A stretch of DNA of 64,000 nt from Phycisphaerae bacterium (lineage in GTDB: Bacteria > Chloroflexota > Anaerolineae > 4572-78 > J111), in NCBI GenBank assembly GCA_028285035.1, contig JANQQF010000087.1, positions 1-64,000 of the forward strand, read 5' to 3'. Position numbers and translations under genes: made by a program. Each line of letters opens with the position of its first letter. The stretch's first letter is position 1. Below are positions 1 to 8,554 of this stretch, piece by piece. Under the pieces are notes generated by a model, which was given only the letters and a program-made list of their open reading frames with translations, had not been told where the DNA came from and ran no database searches.

Positions 1-85
1 CTATGTCGCCCTCGCTGAATTCAAACGTAATCTTAAATCTGTCAATCCTCCCTTCATCGCTTCTTTAGTTGTCCGCACCTTTTGA
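1..85 (+). CDS. C-terminal end of an unidentified protein (clipped by window edge)
   Basis: An open frame enters from the left edge and stops at TGA 83-85, giving about 27 residues that end in VVRTF. It has no in-window start. The fragment is too short to assign to a family. The codons look ordinary for the window, so it is probably the end of a real gene, but a chance open frame cannot be excluded. Confidence 0.35.
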   Translation, partial: YVALAEFKRNLKSVNPPFIASLVVRTF

Positions 86-399
86 CCTCATGAGCCTAAT
101 TTACTATCCACATAAAATGTTTACATTATTAGATATTTAGGGCAGCCCAGCCTTAAATTTTTTAAATTACGTCTATAGTTTTCGCATATTCTTGATAGAA
201 ATTCATTATCATAGCGCTAATTGGATACCCTATTTTAACCTAAATTTTATACAAATTACGGTGTTATCAATCTGAGCTAAGATGAACTAAGGTTATGCCT
301 AAGACCAGTAACAAATGACAAACACTTGTTGACATAAGTTTCAAAATTTCAAGAAAATACTCATTTTGTCTTGTCTCATAACATAATACTATAGGATAC
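86..399. other. AT-rich intergenic stretch upstream of the Xer gene
   Basis: About 310 bases of AT-rich sequence with stop codons in all frames and no supported gene, RNA or repeat. It probably holds the end of the clipped upstream transcript and regulatory DNA for the recombinase gene. Confidence 0.5.
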
Positions 400-428
400 T
401 TGATGATTATGGAAAGGTTTGGTAGAAT
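400..428 (+). promoter_or_regulatory. Sigma-70-type promoter for the Xer gene
   Basis: TTGATG at 400-405 and TAGAAT at 423-428 are separated by 17 bp, and TGG directly before the -10 gives an extended -10. It lies about 65 bp before the ATG. Matched by eye to the consensus only. Confidence 0.5.
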
Positions 429-492
429 GGGAGTACTTAATTCCCCCGTTTATTGGGCGAACGACTAACTAGGGCAGTAGAAGGAGCTGGTA

Positions 493-1386
493 ATGAGAGA
501 CCGAATTCAGGGTTTTCTGAATTTCTTACAAGTTGAGAAAGGGTATGCAGAAAATACGATTGCAGCGTATCAGAATGATCTTAATCAATTTTTCCAACAT
601 ATTCAAGGGAATGGTACGCAACTCAATCGTTGGGACGAGATCAAAAAGAAAACGATTGTTGATTATATCGATCAGCTTAAAAATGGGGGGGAATATGCCT
701 CGTCGACCGTGGCACGTAAAGTGGCGGCCATCAAATCTTTCTTCCACTTCCTGGTGGCTGAAGGGGACCTGAATGATGATCCGACCATTGCGCTTGACCC
801 GCCAAAGGTCAAGAAGCGACTCCCTAAAGCCATTTCACCCGATGAAATCGAGCGTTTGCTCCGCGCTCCTGCAAATCAACACGGCCCCAAAGCACAACGT
901 GACCTGGCCCTTCTGGAGATGCTTTACGCCTCTGGAATGCGGGTCACCGAGTTAGTTTCGTTAAATGTCCCAGATTTATCTTTAGATAGCCCCACGTCAG
1001 GCACGGTCAAAGTTAAAGGCAAACGAAGCAATGCCAAAGAGCGGGAAATTCCAATTACCGGCGAAGCCCTAAAGGTTCTAAAAAATTATATCGACAATGG
1101 TCGACAGCAATTATTACAAGATCCCAATGTGGAAGCAGTATTCCTAAATAATCGGGGCCAACGCCTGACCCGACAAGGGCTGTGGCTGATCATCAAATAC
1201 TATGTTGAATCGGTCGGTATCTCAACCGAGGTGACCCCACACACCCTGCGACACTCTTTTGCCGCGCATAAACTGGGCCAGGGCAAATCACTGCAAGATA
1301 TCCAACGCCTACTGGGGCACGCCAACATCTCAACGACGCAAGTCTACACCCATCTCAACCCTGAACGGGAAAACGTCTCTCAATAA
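493..1386 (+). CDS. xerD: Xer-family tyrosine site-specific recombinase (XerD-like)
   Basis: Tyrosine recombinase of normal Xer length (297 aa). The N-terminal SAM-like DNA-binding domain covers residues 1-95 and the catalytic domain about 110-295. The active-site set is complete: R150 (SGMRVTEL), K177, H250 and R253 (HTLRHSF), H276 (LLGHANIS) and nucleophile Y285. Such enzymes resolve chromosome dimers at dif. The ATG at 493 has an AAGGAG ribosome site at 481-486. A purine nucleoside phosphorylase gene follows, as in Bacillus, where xerD lies close to pupG; that is why XerD is preferred over XerC. The C/D assignment is otherwise uncertain. It is far from the cassette region and does not look like an integron integrase, because no extra patch is seen between H250/R253 and H276. 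Confidence 0.9.
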   Translation: MRDRIQGFLNFLQVEKGYAENTIAAYQNDLNQFFQHIQGNGTQLNRWDEIKKKTIVDYIDQLKNGGEYASSTVARKVAAIKSFFHFLVAEGDLNDDPTIALDPPKVKKRLPKAISPDEIERLLRAPANQHGPKAQRDLALLEMLYASGMRVTELVSLNVPDLSLDSPTSGTVKVKGKRSNAKEREIPITGEALKVLKNYIDNGRQQLLQDPNVEAVFLNNRGQRLTRQGLWLIIKYYVESVGISTEVTPHTLRHSFAAHKLGQGKSLQDIQRLLGHANISTTQVYTHLNPERENVSQ

Positions 1387-1410
1387 TCAACCGTTTTAAT
1401 TGTACCATCA

Positions 1411-1442
1411 ATGCAGCGCAAGATATTTGCGCTGCATTTTTT
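1411..1442 (+). terminator. Rho-independent terminator after xerD
   Basis: A perfect 11-bp stem (ATGCAGCGCAA at 1411-1421 with TTGCGCTGCAT at 1427-1437) has a 5-nt loop and is followed by a T run at 1438-1442. Confidence 0.85.
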
Positions 1443-1474
1443 ATCTACGCCAATAAACAGGAGGTTTTGAGCAG

Positions 1475-2323
1475 GTGACGACTCAAACTCACGTTTCATA
1501 TGAACAGATCGAAGCGGCCGCCGCTTATATCAAGCGCCAAACCCAACATCAACCCAAAATTGGGCTCATTTTGGGCTCGGGTCTAAGTCCTTTAGCTGAT
1601 GAAGTTGAAAATGCAGATTTTATCCCCTATGAAACCATTCCAAATTTTCCCGTATCCGGGGTAGCGGGACACGCCGGCCGCTTGGTGATTGGGCAACTGG
1701 CTGGAAAGAGTGTGCTAGTGATGCAGGGGCGCACCCATTTTTATGAAGGGTACAGCCCCCAGCAAATCACCCTGCCGGTCCGGGTGATGCATTTGTTGGG
1801 GATTGAAACGTTGTTTGTCACTAATGCCGCCGGTGGGGTGAATCCCAATTTTCAGGCGGGGGATTTGATGCTGATTACCGATCATATCAATATGATTGGG
1901 TTTGGCGGGAACAATCCCTTGCGTGGGCCTAATCTGGCCCAAATTGGGCCACGTTTCCCCAGTATGACCCACGCTTATAATCAAGACCTCTTGGCCTTGG
2001 CTCGGCAGGTGAGCGAAGCGCAAGACATCTCGCTGCAAGAGGGAGTGTACATCTGTTTAGCGGGCCCCTCCTTTGAAACCCCGGCAGAAATTCGCTTTCT
2101 CCACACCATCGGGGTGGATGCGGTGGGGATGTCTACTGTGCCAGAGGTCATTGTGGCCAATCATAGCGGGATACAGGTGCTGGGTATTAGCTCAATCACC
2201 AATGTGGCGATTCACGATACCAGCTCTGAGGCCGAGACCACCCACGAAGAAGTGCTTGAAACTGGTCAAATCGTTGTCCCTAAATTAATCGCGCTTCTCA
2301 AGGGTATCTTGCAGGGTATTTAG
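1475..2323 (+). CDS. punA: Purine nucleoside phosphorylase, trimeric class
   Basis: 282 aa, the normal size for the trimeric (PNP/MTAP) family, which splits purine ribonucleosides and deoxyribonucleosides with phosphate in purine salvage. Family blocks are seen in order: GLILGSGLSPLAD, the phosphate-binding region PVSGVAGHAGRL, VTNAAGGVNPNFQAGDLM, and GPSFETPAEIR carrying the purine-contacting Glu. The late SSITNVA carries an Asn typical of guanosine/inosine specificity. The start is GTG at 1475 with AGGAGG at 1459-1464, ten bases upstream. A terminator separates it from xerD, so it is probably transcribed by itself or by read-through. Cytosolic enzyme; nothing unusual. Confidence 0.93.
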   Translation: MTTQTHVSYEQIEAAAAYIKRQTQHQPKIGLILGSGLSPLADEVENADFIPYETIPNFPVSGVAGHAGRLVIGQLAGKSVLVMQGRTHFYEGYSPQQITLPVRVMHLLGIETLFVTNAAGGVNPNFQAGDLMLITDHINMIGFGGNNPLRGPNLAQIGPRFPSMTHAYNQDLLALARQVSEAQDISLQEGVYICLAGPSFETPAEIRFLHTIGVDAVGMSTVPEVIVANHSGIQVLGISSITNVAIHDTSSEAETTHEEVLETGQIVVPKLIALLKGILQGI

Positions 2324-2349
2324 TTGAGATTTATAAATTAATTTGGTAA

Positions 2350-2367
2350 TGTAGGGATACCCCTACA
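2350..2367. repeat. Short palindrome related to the 6219-6277 element
   Basis: TGTAGGGATACCCCTACA joins the two ends of the longer palindrome at 6219-6277 (TGTAGGG... and ...ATACCCCTACA) with the middle missing. It looks like a contracted copy. The same gap also has a small inverted repeat, ACGCAG-CT-CTGCGT, at 2409-2422. Confidence 0.5.
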
Positions 2368-2588
2368 ACTGCCCTGTCATTGATTGGCGAGACTCTTGAA
2401 TAGGCGTTACGCAGCTCTGCGTGATCGCTGGGGTGACGCGCTGTGTCCAAATTTTTTTAGGATTTGCCTCTATTTCTCCCTATTTGTATACTCCGTACGT
2501 TATTTTGTAGGAGAAAATTAAATTTAATTTTCTCCACATCAACTGTTTTTCCAAATTATTCCAAAACGCAAAGGATACATCAGCCCCA

Positions 2589-3323
2589 ATGCTCGAATTT
2601 CTCAGGCAGATCGTAATCTTTGATTATTTGCTATACATTTTACTAGGGATCCTAGCCCTCTTCTTTCTAAGAATCATGTTAGTATCGCGGCGTGACCGAG
2701 GCCGTTCAATTTTTACCCTTGAACGAGAAAACGCGAACGCTCGATTTAGCCGTTCTCTATTGGCTTTACTGATCGTAATCGGGATGATGTTTGGATTGAA
2801 CAGTCTCAGTAGCACTGTTCCAGAAATCTTGCCAACCCCCATCGCCACGAATACCCCAACCCCCATTATCACCTTACCCGATACCCCTACCCCACCACCG
2901 CTTTTGGCAACGCCGACACCTTCGGCCACCTTTACGCCCGCTCCGCTGCCAACACCGATTGAAGTGGCCGAGGAAACGCCTGTCCCCACGGCCACTGCCA
3001 ACAGTGCGGGCCAACCGGCAAACTGTCCCAATTTAGGCAGTCAGATTAGCCGACCTGGTAATGGGGCGCGTATCTCAGGTATTATTGAGATCTTTGGGGC
3101 GGCGGCTGTCGACAATTTCCAATATTACAAATTCGAATTTCGCCCGGTTGGCGGTGAGGGCTGGAACTTCATCGCCCGGTTTGATAACCCGGTGCAGAGC
3201 GGGGCGCTAGGCACCTGGAATTCTGATACAGTAGCGGTGGGCAATTATGAACTCCGGGTGGTGGTGGTCGATCAAACGGGTAATTTTCCGGAACCGTGTG
3301 TTGTCCGTCTCATAGTAGAATAG
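2589..3323 (+). CDS. Membrane-anchored surface protein with Thr-Pro linker and Ig-like C-terminal domain
   Basis: 244 aa. Two hydrophobic segments (about 9-31 and 55-72) flank a loop rich in Arg. By the positive-inside rule that loop is cytosolic and both ends are outside. A Pro/Thr-rich linker (about 78-145) leads to a compact C-terminal domain (150-244) with the pattern ISRPGNGARISGIIEIFG...YYKFEFRP...W...LGTWNSDTVAVGNYELRVVVVD. The same domain occurs in the protein at 17711-18484, but there it precedes the linker. The fold is probably Ig/fibronectin-like (inference), and no enzymatic motif is visible. The ATG at 2589 has only a weak AAGGA site 13 bases upstream. Thr-Pro linkers of this kind are common in Chloroflexota surface proteins. 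Function unknown. Confidence 0.75.
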   Translation: MLEFLRQIVIFDYLLYILLGILALFFLRIMLVSRRDRGRSIFTLERENANARFSRSLLALLIVIGMMFGLNSLSSTVPEILPTPIATNTPTPIITLPDTPTPPPLLATPTPSATFTPAPLPTPIEVAEETPVPTATANSAGQPANCPNLGSQISRPGNGARISGIIEIFGAAAVDNFQYYKFEFRPVGGEGWNFIARFDNPVQSGALGTWNSDTVAVGNYELRVVVVDQTGNFPEPCVVRLIVE

Positions 3324-3329
3324 TTTGGG

Positions 3330-3358
3330 ATGACATAAAAGAACAAGCGTGCTATAAT
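3330..3358 (+). promoter_or_regulatory. Promoter for the DprA-like gene
   Basis: ATGACA (3330-3335), a 17-bp spacer and TATAAT (3353-3358) preceded by TGC, which makes an extended -10. It lies about 60 bp upstream of the ATG at 3421. Confidence 0.65.
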
Positions 3359-3420
3359 CAAGGCTGTGATAAATAGGTTACACTTTATTACACTATCTTT
3401 CTAACTCAACGAGACACGTG

Positions 3421-4542
3421 ATGGCAGAATTTCCTGAAACTGTATATTGGTTAACGCTAATTTACGAAAGTGGCATCAAATTAAATTTGCTCAAACCCAT
3501 TATCCAACGCTGGTGCATTGCAGACCAGCGCCCGATGGCTGAGTTGTTTGAGTTATCTGCTCTTGAATGGTCAAGCACATTTGGCTTAAATGATGAAGAT
3601 GCTAACCGAGCACTTGCAGCCAGAGAGAAGCTCCCGCAACAGGCTAAAATCATCAGCCAGGGCCAAACCCAAGGTTTAGAGCCGCTCATTCGTACCGACC
3701 CGCGCTATCCCAAACGCTTTATCCAAACCCTGCCTCCCGCCCAGCAACCCCTCATTTTGTGGGCCAAAGGCAATCTGCAATTGTTGAATGAGGCGAATGT
3801 GGCGATGCTGGGCAATGAAGCGCCCGATGAAACCACGAACCAATTTCTGGATGAACTCATGAGTGCCTTGGTTGGGGAGGATATTGGCCTGGTCAGCGGC
3901 TATGGACGGGGATTGGATCGGGCTACTTTTGAGACGATGTTGCAAACCACGGATGGTCGAGCTGTGGTCGTTTTGCCGATGGGGATTAGCGCCTTCATCA
4001 AAACAACCAATCGTTTGGAACAAGCGGCCCAGGCGGGACAAATCGTGATGATGAGTCCGTTTGCCCCAAATACGCCCTATCAAGATCGCTTGGCCCAAGC
4101 CCGCAATTTACTCATCGATCATCTCGCCCTCAGCCTGTTAATTTTGCACCCCAATGATGATGCCCAAAGCCGGGCCAAATCCGCCCTCAATCGGGGGTTA
4201 CCTGTCTTTGTTAGCCTAAATGACAACAGTAATAACCGAGCCTTGATCGAGCAAGGGGCCTTGCTTTTAACTGATGCTGGCGAGGTCGTCGAAATGGTTC
4301 AGCAGGCGTTGATTGATGGCGCGTTGCAGGCAGACAGTGAGGAGACTACCCCGGTCGCCGAAGCCACACCGCTGCCCCCTGTGCTGCCAAGCGACTCGAA
4401 TGATGATTATGGCCTGCGTTTTGAGGACGTTGATCCCATTGATGGGGACGAAGCCTTGGAAATTTTATCGTTGGGCGGTGAGATTCCAGAATCCCTTCGC
4501 AAACGGTTGGAAGGGTTGAATGAGACGGAGGATGAAGCGTAA
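3421..4542 (+). CDS. Divergent DprA/Smf-like Rossmann protein
   Basis: 373 aa. The N-terminal helical part (1-80) resembles the HhH-like start of DprA. Residues about 95-290 follow the DprA core order: YPKRFIQTLPPAQQPLILWAKGN, then VSGYGRGLDRATFETML in place of the usual SGxARGID box, VVVLPMGI, and ARNLLIDHLALSLLILHP near the place of RN-x-IISGLS. DprA loads RecA on incoming single-stranded DNA. Here the usual VGSRxxT nucleotide-binding motif reads MLGNEAPDE, so DNA binding may be altered. The C-terminal 75 residues are acidic. Start: GTG 3418 is directly followed by ATG 3421, which I prefer. It converges on the glycosylase gene with an 18-bp gap. A DprA/LOG-superfamily relative is certain; DprA function is not. 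Confidence 0.7.
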   Translation: MAEFPETVYWLTLIYESGIKLNLLKPIIQRWCIADQRPMAELFELSALEWSSTFGLNDEDANRALAAREKLPQQAKIISQGQTQGLEPLIRTDPRYPKRFIQTLPPAQQPLILWAKGNLQLLNEANVAMLGNEAPDETTNQFLDELMSALVGEDIGLVSGYGRGLDRATFETMLQTTDGRAVVVLPMGISAFIKTTNRLEQAAQAGQIVMMSPFAPNTPYQDRLAQARNLLIDHLALSLLILHPNDDAQSRAKSALNRGLPVFVSLNDNSNNRALIEQGALLLTDAGEVVEMVQQALIDGALQADSEETTPVAEATPLPPVLPSDSNDDYGLRFEDVDPIDGDEALEILSLGGEIPESLRKRLEGLNETEDEA

Positions 4543-4560
4543 TTGGTCAGTGATGTTGGT

Positions 4561-5457
4561 CTATCGATCAGCCGGTCGATCAAACCAATAGGCCAAGTAT
4601 TGCCATTCTCCCCACGGCGCATAGATTTCACGCATTTGAGCCGGCGTGCCCACCTCACCCCCCAAATATTTCTTGGCCGTAAACGACCGCAATTCTGAGT
4701 CGATCGCCAGCCGATCATATCGCCCCAACAACATTAAAATTGTCGAGGCAGCATAATCTCCCACACCCTTGATCTTTCGCAAACGTTTATACAAATCTTC
4801 TGTGGGTAGCGATTGATCCTCAAACGCTACCACACTCAAATCCCCTGAGACAAGTTGCTGGGCTAACTCAAACACATAATCACTGCGGTAGCCCAGGCCT
4901 GTCTCTTGTTTCAAAAAATCTGCCCCCGCTTCGACAAATGCAGAAGGCCCGGGAAAAGCCCGCCACTCAGGCTGCCCAGCAAATGATTTCCCCAGCGCCG
5001 CGACGACTCGATCCACCATTCGGACGGTCCCCGACCAATTGATGTTTGTGGTACAAATTGTGTAAATCATATCCTCAAACAGCGTCGGGCAACGCAGCAA
5101 ACGTCCGCCCCCAGGCTGAAGCTCTAGGGTCCAGCCTAGCTCATCCCACCGTTGATAAAAGCCGGAGAATTCTTCATTGAGCCGCAACATTCGGCGAACC
5201 ACTTGGTGAATTTCTTCAATCTCATTCTGGGCAAGTGGGGCCGAACTTTCAACCTCAATCCGTAATTGGGTGTCTTCCTCAAGCATCATACACAAGCGAA
5301 CGATCTGACCATCAGTCAGTTGCTGGACTCGACATAATGCTTGAGCAGCAGCATCCCAGCTAAATGGTCGCAGCAAATACCAACCGTGTGCCGTGGCGGT
5401 TGAGGGAAAGTTGAATGGCGGCTGGATCGTCTCGGTCAATGTTGTCGTGTGGATCAT
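4561..5457 (-). CDS. HhH-GPD superfamily DNA glycosylase (AlkA/OGG1-like)
   Basis: 298 aa. The N-terminal half (1-130) is an AlkA/OGG-type beta domain. The C-terminal half holds the helix-hairpin-helix (LRKIKGVGDYAASTIL, about 220-235) and the catalytic Asp of the GPD motif at D253 (LAIDSEL). No catalytic Lys of the OGG1 type is apparent before the Asp, and no Fe-S Cys cluster is present. This suggests a monofunctional alkyl-base glycosylase of base excision repair. It starts 2 nt after the rmlC stop, so the two are probably co-transcribed, although their roles seem unrelated. Substrate is not decidable from sequence alone. Confidence 0.8.
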   Translation of the reverse strand: MIHTTTLTETIQPPFNFPSTATAHGWYLLRPFSWDAAAQALCRVQQLTDGQIVRLCMMLEEDTQLRIEVESSAPLAQNEIEEIHQVVRRMLRLNEEFSGFYQRWDELGWTLELQPGGGRLLRCPTLFEDMIYTICTTNINWSGTVRMVDRVVAALGKSFAGQPEWRAFPGPSAFVEAGADFLKQETGLGYRSDYVFELAQQLVSGDLSVVAFEDQSLPTEDLYKRLRKIKGVGDYAASTILMLLGRYDRLAIDSELRSFTAKKYLGGEVGTPAQMREIYAPWGEWQYLAYWFDRPADR

Positions 5458-5459
5458 AA

Positions 5460-6011
5460 TCAGCCTGATCGCTTAGGAAGTTTTTCAGCAGGAATATCTT
5501 TCAACAATGGATTGGCGGCATCACGCCCCGACAACAACGGCTCAGCCACGCCCCACGGCATCGCCACTTGGGGATCATTCCAGACGACCCCATATTCATC
5601 ATCACCATCATAGTAGTTATCAACAATGTAAGTGAGGGTAACATCCGTCAACGCAACAAACCCGTGGGCCACCCCAACAGGGATAAAGAGGCCCCGTTGA
5701 TTTTCCTCCCCCATCTCAACGGTCTCAGCCACTCCATAGGTGGGTGAGTCGGGTCGAATATCAACCAGGGCGGCCCGAATACGACCAGCCATCACATACC
5801 AATAATCCACTTGATTAAAGTGATAATGAAGACCGCGCAGCACATTGGCCACTGAGTCTGAGCGATTGGTTTGAATGATGTCCCAGCTTCGTTGTGGAAA
5901 CCACTCTTTACGGAAGGTTTCTAAAAAACGACCCCGGCTATCGCCGAAGGCTTTAAGGGTGACAATTTGTACATCTTTGATGTGGCTTGATTCCTGAATA
6001 TCGGGCATCAA
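5460..6011 (-). CDS. rmlC: dTDP-4-dehydrorhamnose 3,5-epimerase-like cupin (RmlC)
   Basis: 183 aa, the normal size for RmlC, which epimerises dTDP-4-keto-6-deoxyglucose in dTDP-rhamnose synthesis. Signature blocks: DSRGRFLETFR, then QTNRSDSVANVLRGLHYH (catalytic His region), VRIRPDS-like DIRPDSPTYG, and PVGVAHGFVAL. The final tyrosine region (DNYYDGDDEYGVVWNDP) also fits. RmlA, RmlB and RmlD are not in the window, so a related sugar epimerase is possible. First gene of a two-gene minus-strand operon with the DNA glycosylase. The ATG at 6011 has AGGAGA about 9 bases upstream. Confidence 0.85.
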   Translation of the reverse strand: MMPDIQESSHIKDVQIVTLKAFGDSRGRFLETFRKEWFPQRSWDIIQTNRSDSVANVLRGLHYHFNQVDYWYVMAGRIRAALVDIRPDSPTYGVAETVEMGEENQRGLFIPVGVAHGFVALTDVTLTYIVDNYYDGDDEYGVVWNDPQVAMPWGVAEPLLSGRDAANPLLKDIPAEKLPKRSG

Positions 6012-6377
6012 AAGTTCTCCTGAAAAAATTGTTATCGGCTTGGAGCAAATGCCGCTGAGTATAGCATAGATGTGATGGTCGTCAACACCTTGCTGGCTCT
6101 ATACAGGCGTGTTATACTGCCCTCGTTGTGAGGGGCCAAGTTCGAGTAGATTGATTGAGATTAAATATTTATTTCGGTAATTATGATGATGGAGATTATC
6201 CAGAAAATCGAGGGCAGTTGTAGGGGCAATGCCTTGTGCTTGCCCACGTTTGGGCACCCGCAAGGGATACCCCTACAAAAATTACCCATTTAATTTTACA
6301 CATTTCATCATTCTGTCTGCACTGCCATTGGTTCCTTGACGTAACCCAGTATCATTTACGGAAAAAATATAACCATT
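6012..6377. other. Divergent intergenic region between rmlC and purB
   Basis: About 366 bases containing the upstream regions of two divergent genes and the palindromic element at 6219-6277. No gene or RNA is supported. Confidence 0.5.
6219..6277. repeat. 59-bp imperfect palindrome with TGTAGGGG/CCCCTACA ends
   Basis: Perfect 8-bp terminal inverted repeats (TGTAGGGG at 6219-6226, CCCCTACA at 6270-6277). Further pairing lies inside (CCTTG with CAAGG, TGCCCA with TGGGCA around ACGTT). It has the look of a REP/MITE-like element. A contracted relative is at 2350-2367. Confidence 0.65.
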
Positions 6378-7811
6378 ATGAGTCAAACTTTTTCACACGA
6401 CACTTTTCTCTCCCCATTTACCTGGCGCTATGGCAGTACAGAAATGCGACATGTCTGGAGTGAGTCACACAAACGTAAACTGTGGCGTAAGTTGTGGGTT
6501 GCTTTAGCTGAAGCCCAAGCCAAGCAAGGCTTTGTCACGCCCGCCCAAGTTGAGGATTTGAAAGTCCACGTTGATGAAATTAATATCGAACGTGCTTTTG
6601 AAATCGAGGCAGAAATTCATCACGACCTTATGGCTGAGGTCAAGACGTTTGCCGAACAATGCCCCGTTGGCGGTGGGATCATTCACCTGGGGGCCACCTC
6701 GATGGATATCGAGGATAATACCGATGCGCTCCGGTTGCGGGAAAGCCTGAGTCTTATCGAAGAAAAATTACAGTCCCTATTGGCTGCATTTGCCACGCAA
6801 ATCGAGGAATGGGCCGATACGCCAATTATCGCTTTCACCCATTTACAACCCGCTGAACCTACCACCCTGGGCTATCGTCTCGCCCAATATGGCTTCGATC
6901 TGCTGACTGATTTAACGGAGATCACGCGAGTCCGGCAAAGTATTCGGGGCAAAGGGTTTCGAGGGGCCGTCGGAACGTCGGCCTCGTATTATGAGTTGTT
7001 TACCACAGAAAATGATACCTCCGACTCATTGGCTCAACGCGTGATCGCCTTTGAAAAAGAAATTATGGAAGCCATTGATCTGGAGCCTTTTCCCGTGGCC
7101 ACCCAAACGTATCCCCGCAAACAGGATTGGTTGGTACTCAATGCCCTAGCGGGTTTGGCTGGATCAATTTACAAATTTGCTTTTGATTTACGGTTGCTGC
7201 AAGCCCCATCCCTGGGCGAATGGGCAGAGCCATTTGGCCGAAAACAGGTAGGGTCCAGCGCAATGCCCTTTAAGCGTAATCCCATCAACGCTGAAAATAT
7301 CGATAGCCTCGCCCGCTTTGTGGTCAACCTGCCCCGCGTCGCTTGGGATAACGCCGCGCATTCTCTGTTGGAACGTACCCTTGATGACTCAGCCAATCGC
7401 CGCGAAACATTGCCCAGCGCATTTCTGGCGACGGATGAAATCATTCGCCGAGCCACCCGACTGATCCGTGACCTTCGTCTTGATGAGACAGCAATGGCCC
7501 GCAACCTTGAAAAATATGGCACCTTTGCGGCGACGGAACGAGTTCTGATGGCCAGCGTCAAGGCGGGTGCTAGCCGTCAGGAAATGCACGAGGTCATCCG
7601 CGAGCACAGTCTCGCCGCTTGGGCTGCAGTCTCCACCGGGCAAGCCAATCCTCTAACCGAACACCTGGCTGCCGATCCACAAATCACCCAATATCTAACC
7701 ACCGATCAGATACACACTTTGATGGACGCCACCCAATACGTTGGAGATGCTCCCGTTCGAGCCAGACAACTCGCCAGCCAAATTACAACAGCTTTGAATA
7801 AAGAGGACTAA
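6378..7811 (+). CDS. purB: Adenylosuccinate lyase
   Basis: 477 aa member of the fumarase/aspartase superfamily. It carries the family signature SSAMPFKRNP (about residues 294-303), whose flexible loop holds the catalytic Ser. The His-bearing blocks GATSMDIEDN and FTHLQPAEPTTLGYR are present as well. It acts twice in purine synthesis: cleavage of SAICAR to AICAR, and of adenylosuccinate to AMP. The ATG at 6378 begins MSQTFSHDTFLSPFTWRYGS, a normal start for the class. It is followed after 2 nt by a HAD hydrolase gene, which suggests a two-gene operon. Confidence 0.93.
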   Translation: MSQTFSHDTFLSPFTWRYGSTEMRHVWSESHKRKLWRKLWVALAEAQAKQGFVTPAQVEDLKVHVDEINIERAFEIEAEIHHDLMAEVKTFAEQCPVGGGIIHLGATSMDIEDNTDALRLRESLSLIEEKLQSLLAAFATQIEEWADTPIIAFTHLQPAEPTTLGYRLAQYGFDLLTDLTEITRVRQSIRGKGFRGAVGTSASYYELFTTENDTSDSLAQRVIAFEKEIMEAIDLEPFPVATQTYPRKQDWLVLNALAGLAGSIYKFAFDLRLLQAPSLGEWAEPFGRKQVGSSAMPFKRNPINAENIDSLARFVVNLPRVAWDNAAHSLLERTLDDSANRRETLPSAFLATDEIIRRATRLIRDLRLDETAMARNLEKYGTFAATERVLMASVKAGASRQEMHEVIREHSLAAWAAVSTGQANPLTEHLAADPQITQYLTTDQIHTLMDATQYVGDAPVRARQLASQITTALNKED

Positions 7812-7813
7812 CA

Positions 7814-8554
7814 ATGCCAATTAAAGCAGTCACGTTTGATTTCTGGTCAACCTTATACAAACCCAAAAATGTCGATTACAATGAGCGATTGCGTCAGCTA
7901 AAAAGCTCAATTGAAACTAATGCGCAAACTGCATTTTCATTGGAACAATTTCGCGGGGCTGTCGGTGTTGCCCGCGCAACTTGGGAGCAAACTTGGAAAG
8001 AGGCGCATCGGACAATTACGGCAGATGAATGGCTTAGCATTATACTGGAAGAGCTTGATGTACACATTGACTCAGACTATCTTGCCGCAATGATTGAGCA
8101 GATGGAGAACAATGTGCTGCGGGATCGCCCGACTTTGGTCCCCGAAGCTCATACTGTTTTAAGTGACCTTGCCAATCACTATCGGCTGGCAATCATTTCC
8201 GATACCGGGACGACCCCTGGTCGCGTTTTACGCAAAATATTGGCTGAGGATGATATGCTTGGCTACTTCACCCATCTCACCTTTTCAGATGAAATTGGGT
8301 TGAGTAAACCCCATCCTGAAGCATTTATGAGCACACTCAAAGCCCTAGAAACAGTACCCAGTCAGGGCGTCCATATCGGCGATCTCCTGCGGACTGATAT
8401 TGATGGTGCCCAAGGGGTGGGGATGCGTGGCGTGCAATATGTGGCCTTGAATCAAGATGATTGGCAGCACCCAGAGCGAAACGTTGTGCCTGATGCTGTT
8501 ATTCAAAATCATCATGAGCTTAAAGATTTAATTGAAAATTGGGGCACCTCCTAA
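7814..8554 (+). CDS. HAD-superfamily hydrolase
   Basis: 246 aa, subfamily IA-type cap. Motif I is TFDFWSTLY (nucleophile D, but the +2 position is Trp rather than the acid/base Asp). Motif II is IISDTGTTPGR, motif III LSKPHPEAF and motif IV HIGDLLRTDIDGAQ. The D-x-W form of motif I resembles haloacid dehalogenase-like and DFWxTL proteins more than classic phosphatases, so the reaction is uncertain. It starts 2 nt after purB and is probably co-transcribed. A housecleaning nucleotide phosphatase is possible but not shown. Confidence 0.8.
   Translation: MPIKAVTFDFWSTLYKPKNVDYNERLRQLKSSIETNAQTAFSLEQFRGAVGVARATWEQTWKEAHRTITADEWLSIILEELDVHIDSDYLAAMIEQMENNVLRDRPTLVPEAHTVLSDLANHYRLAIISDTGTTPGRVLRKILAEDDMLGYFTHLTFSDEIGLSKPHPEAFMSTLKALETVPSQGVHIGDLLRTDIDGAQGVGMRGVQYVALNQDDWQHPERNVVPDAVIQNHHELKDLIENWGTS

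Noticed and set aside
493..1386. Xer protein as the integron integrase for the cassettes at 41.8-46.9 kb
   Set aside because: It is 40 kb away, has ordinary Xer length and motifs without an evident integrase-specific insertion, and sits beside punA as housekeeping xerD does.
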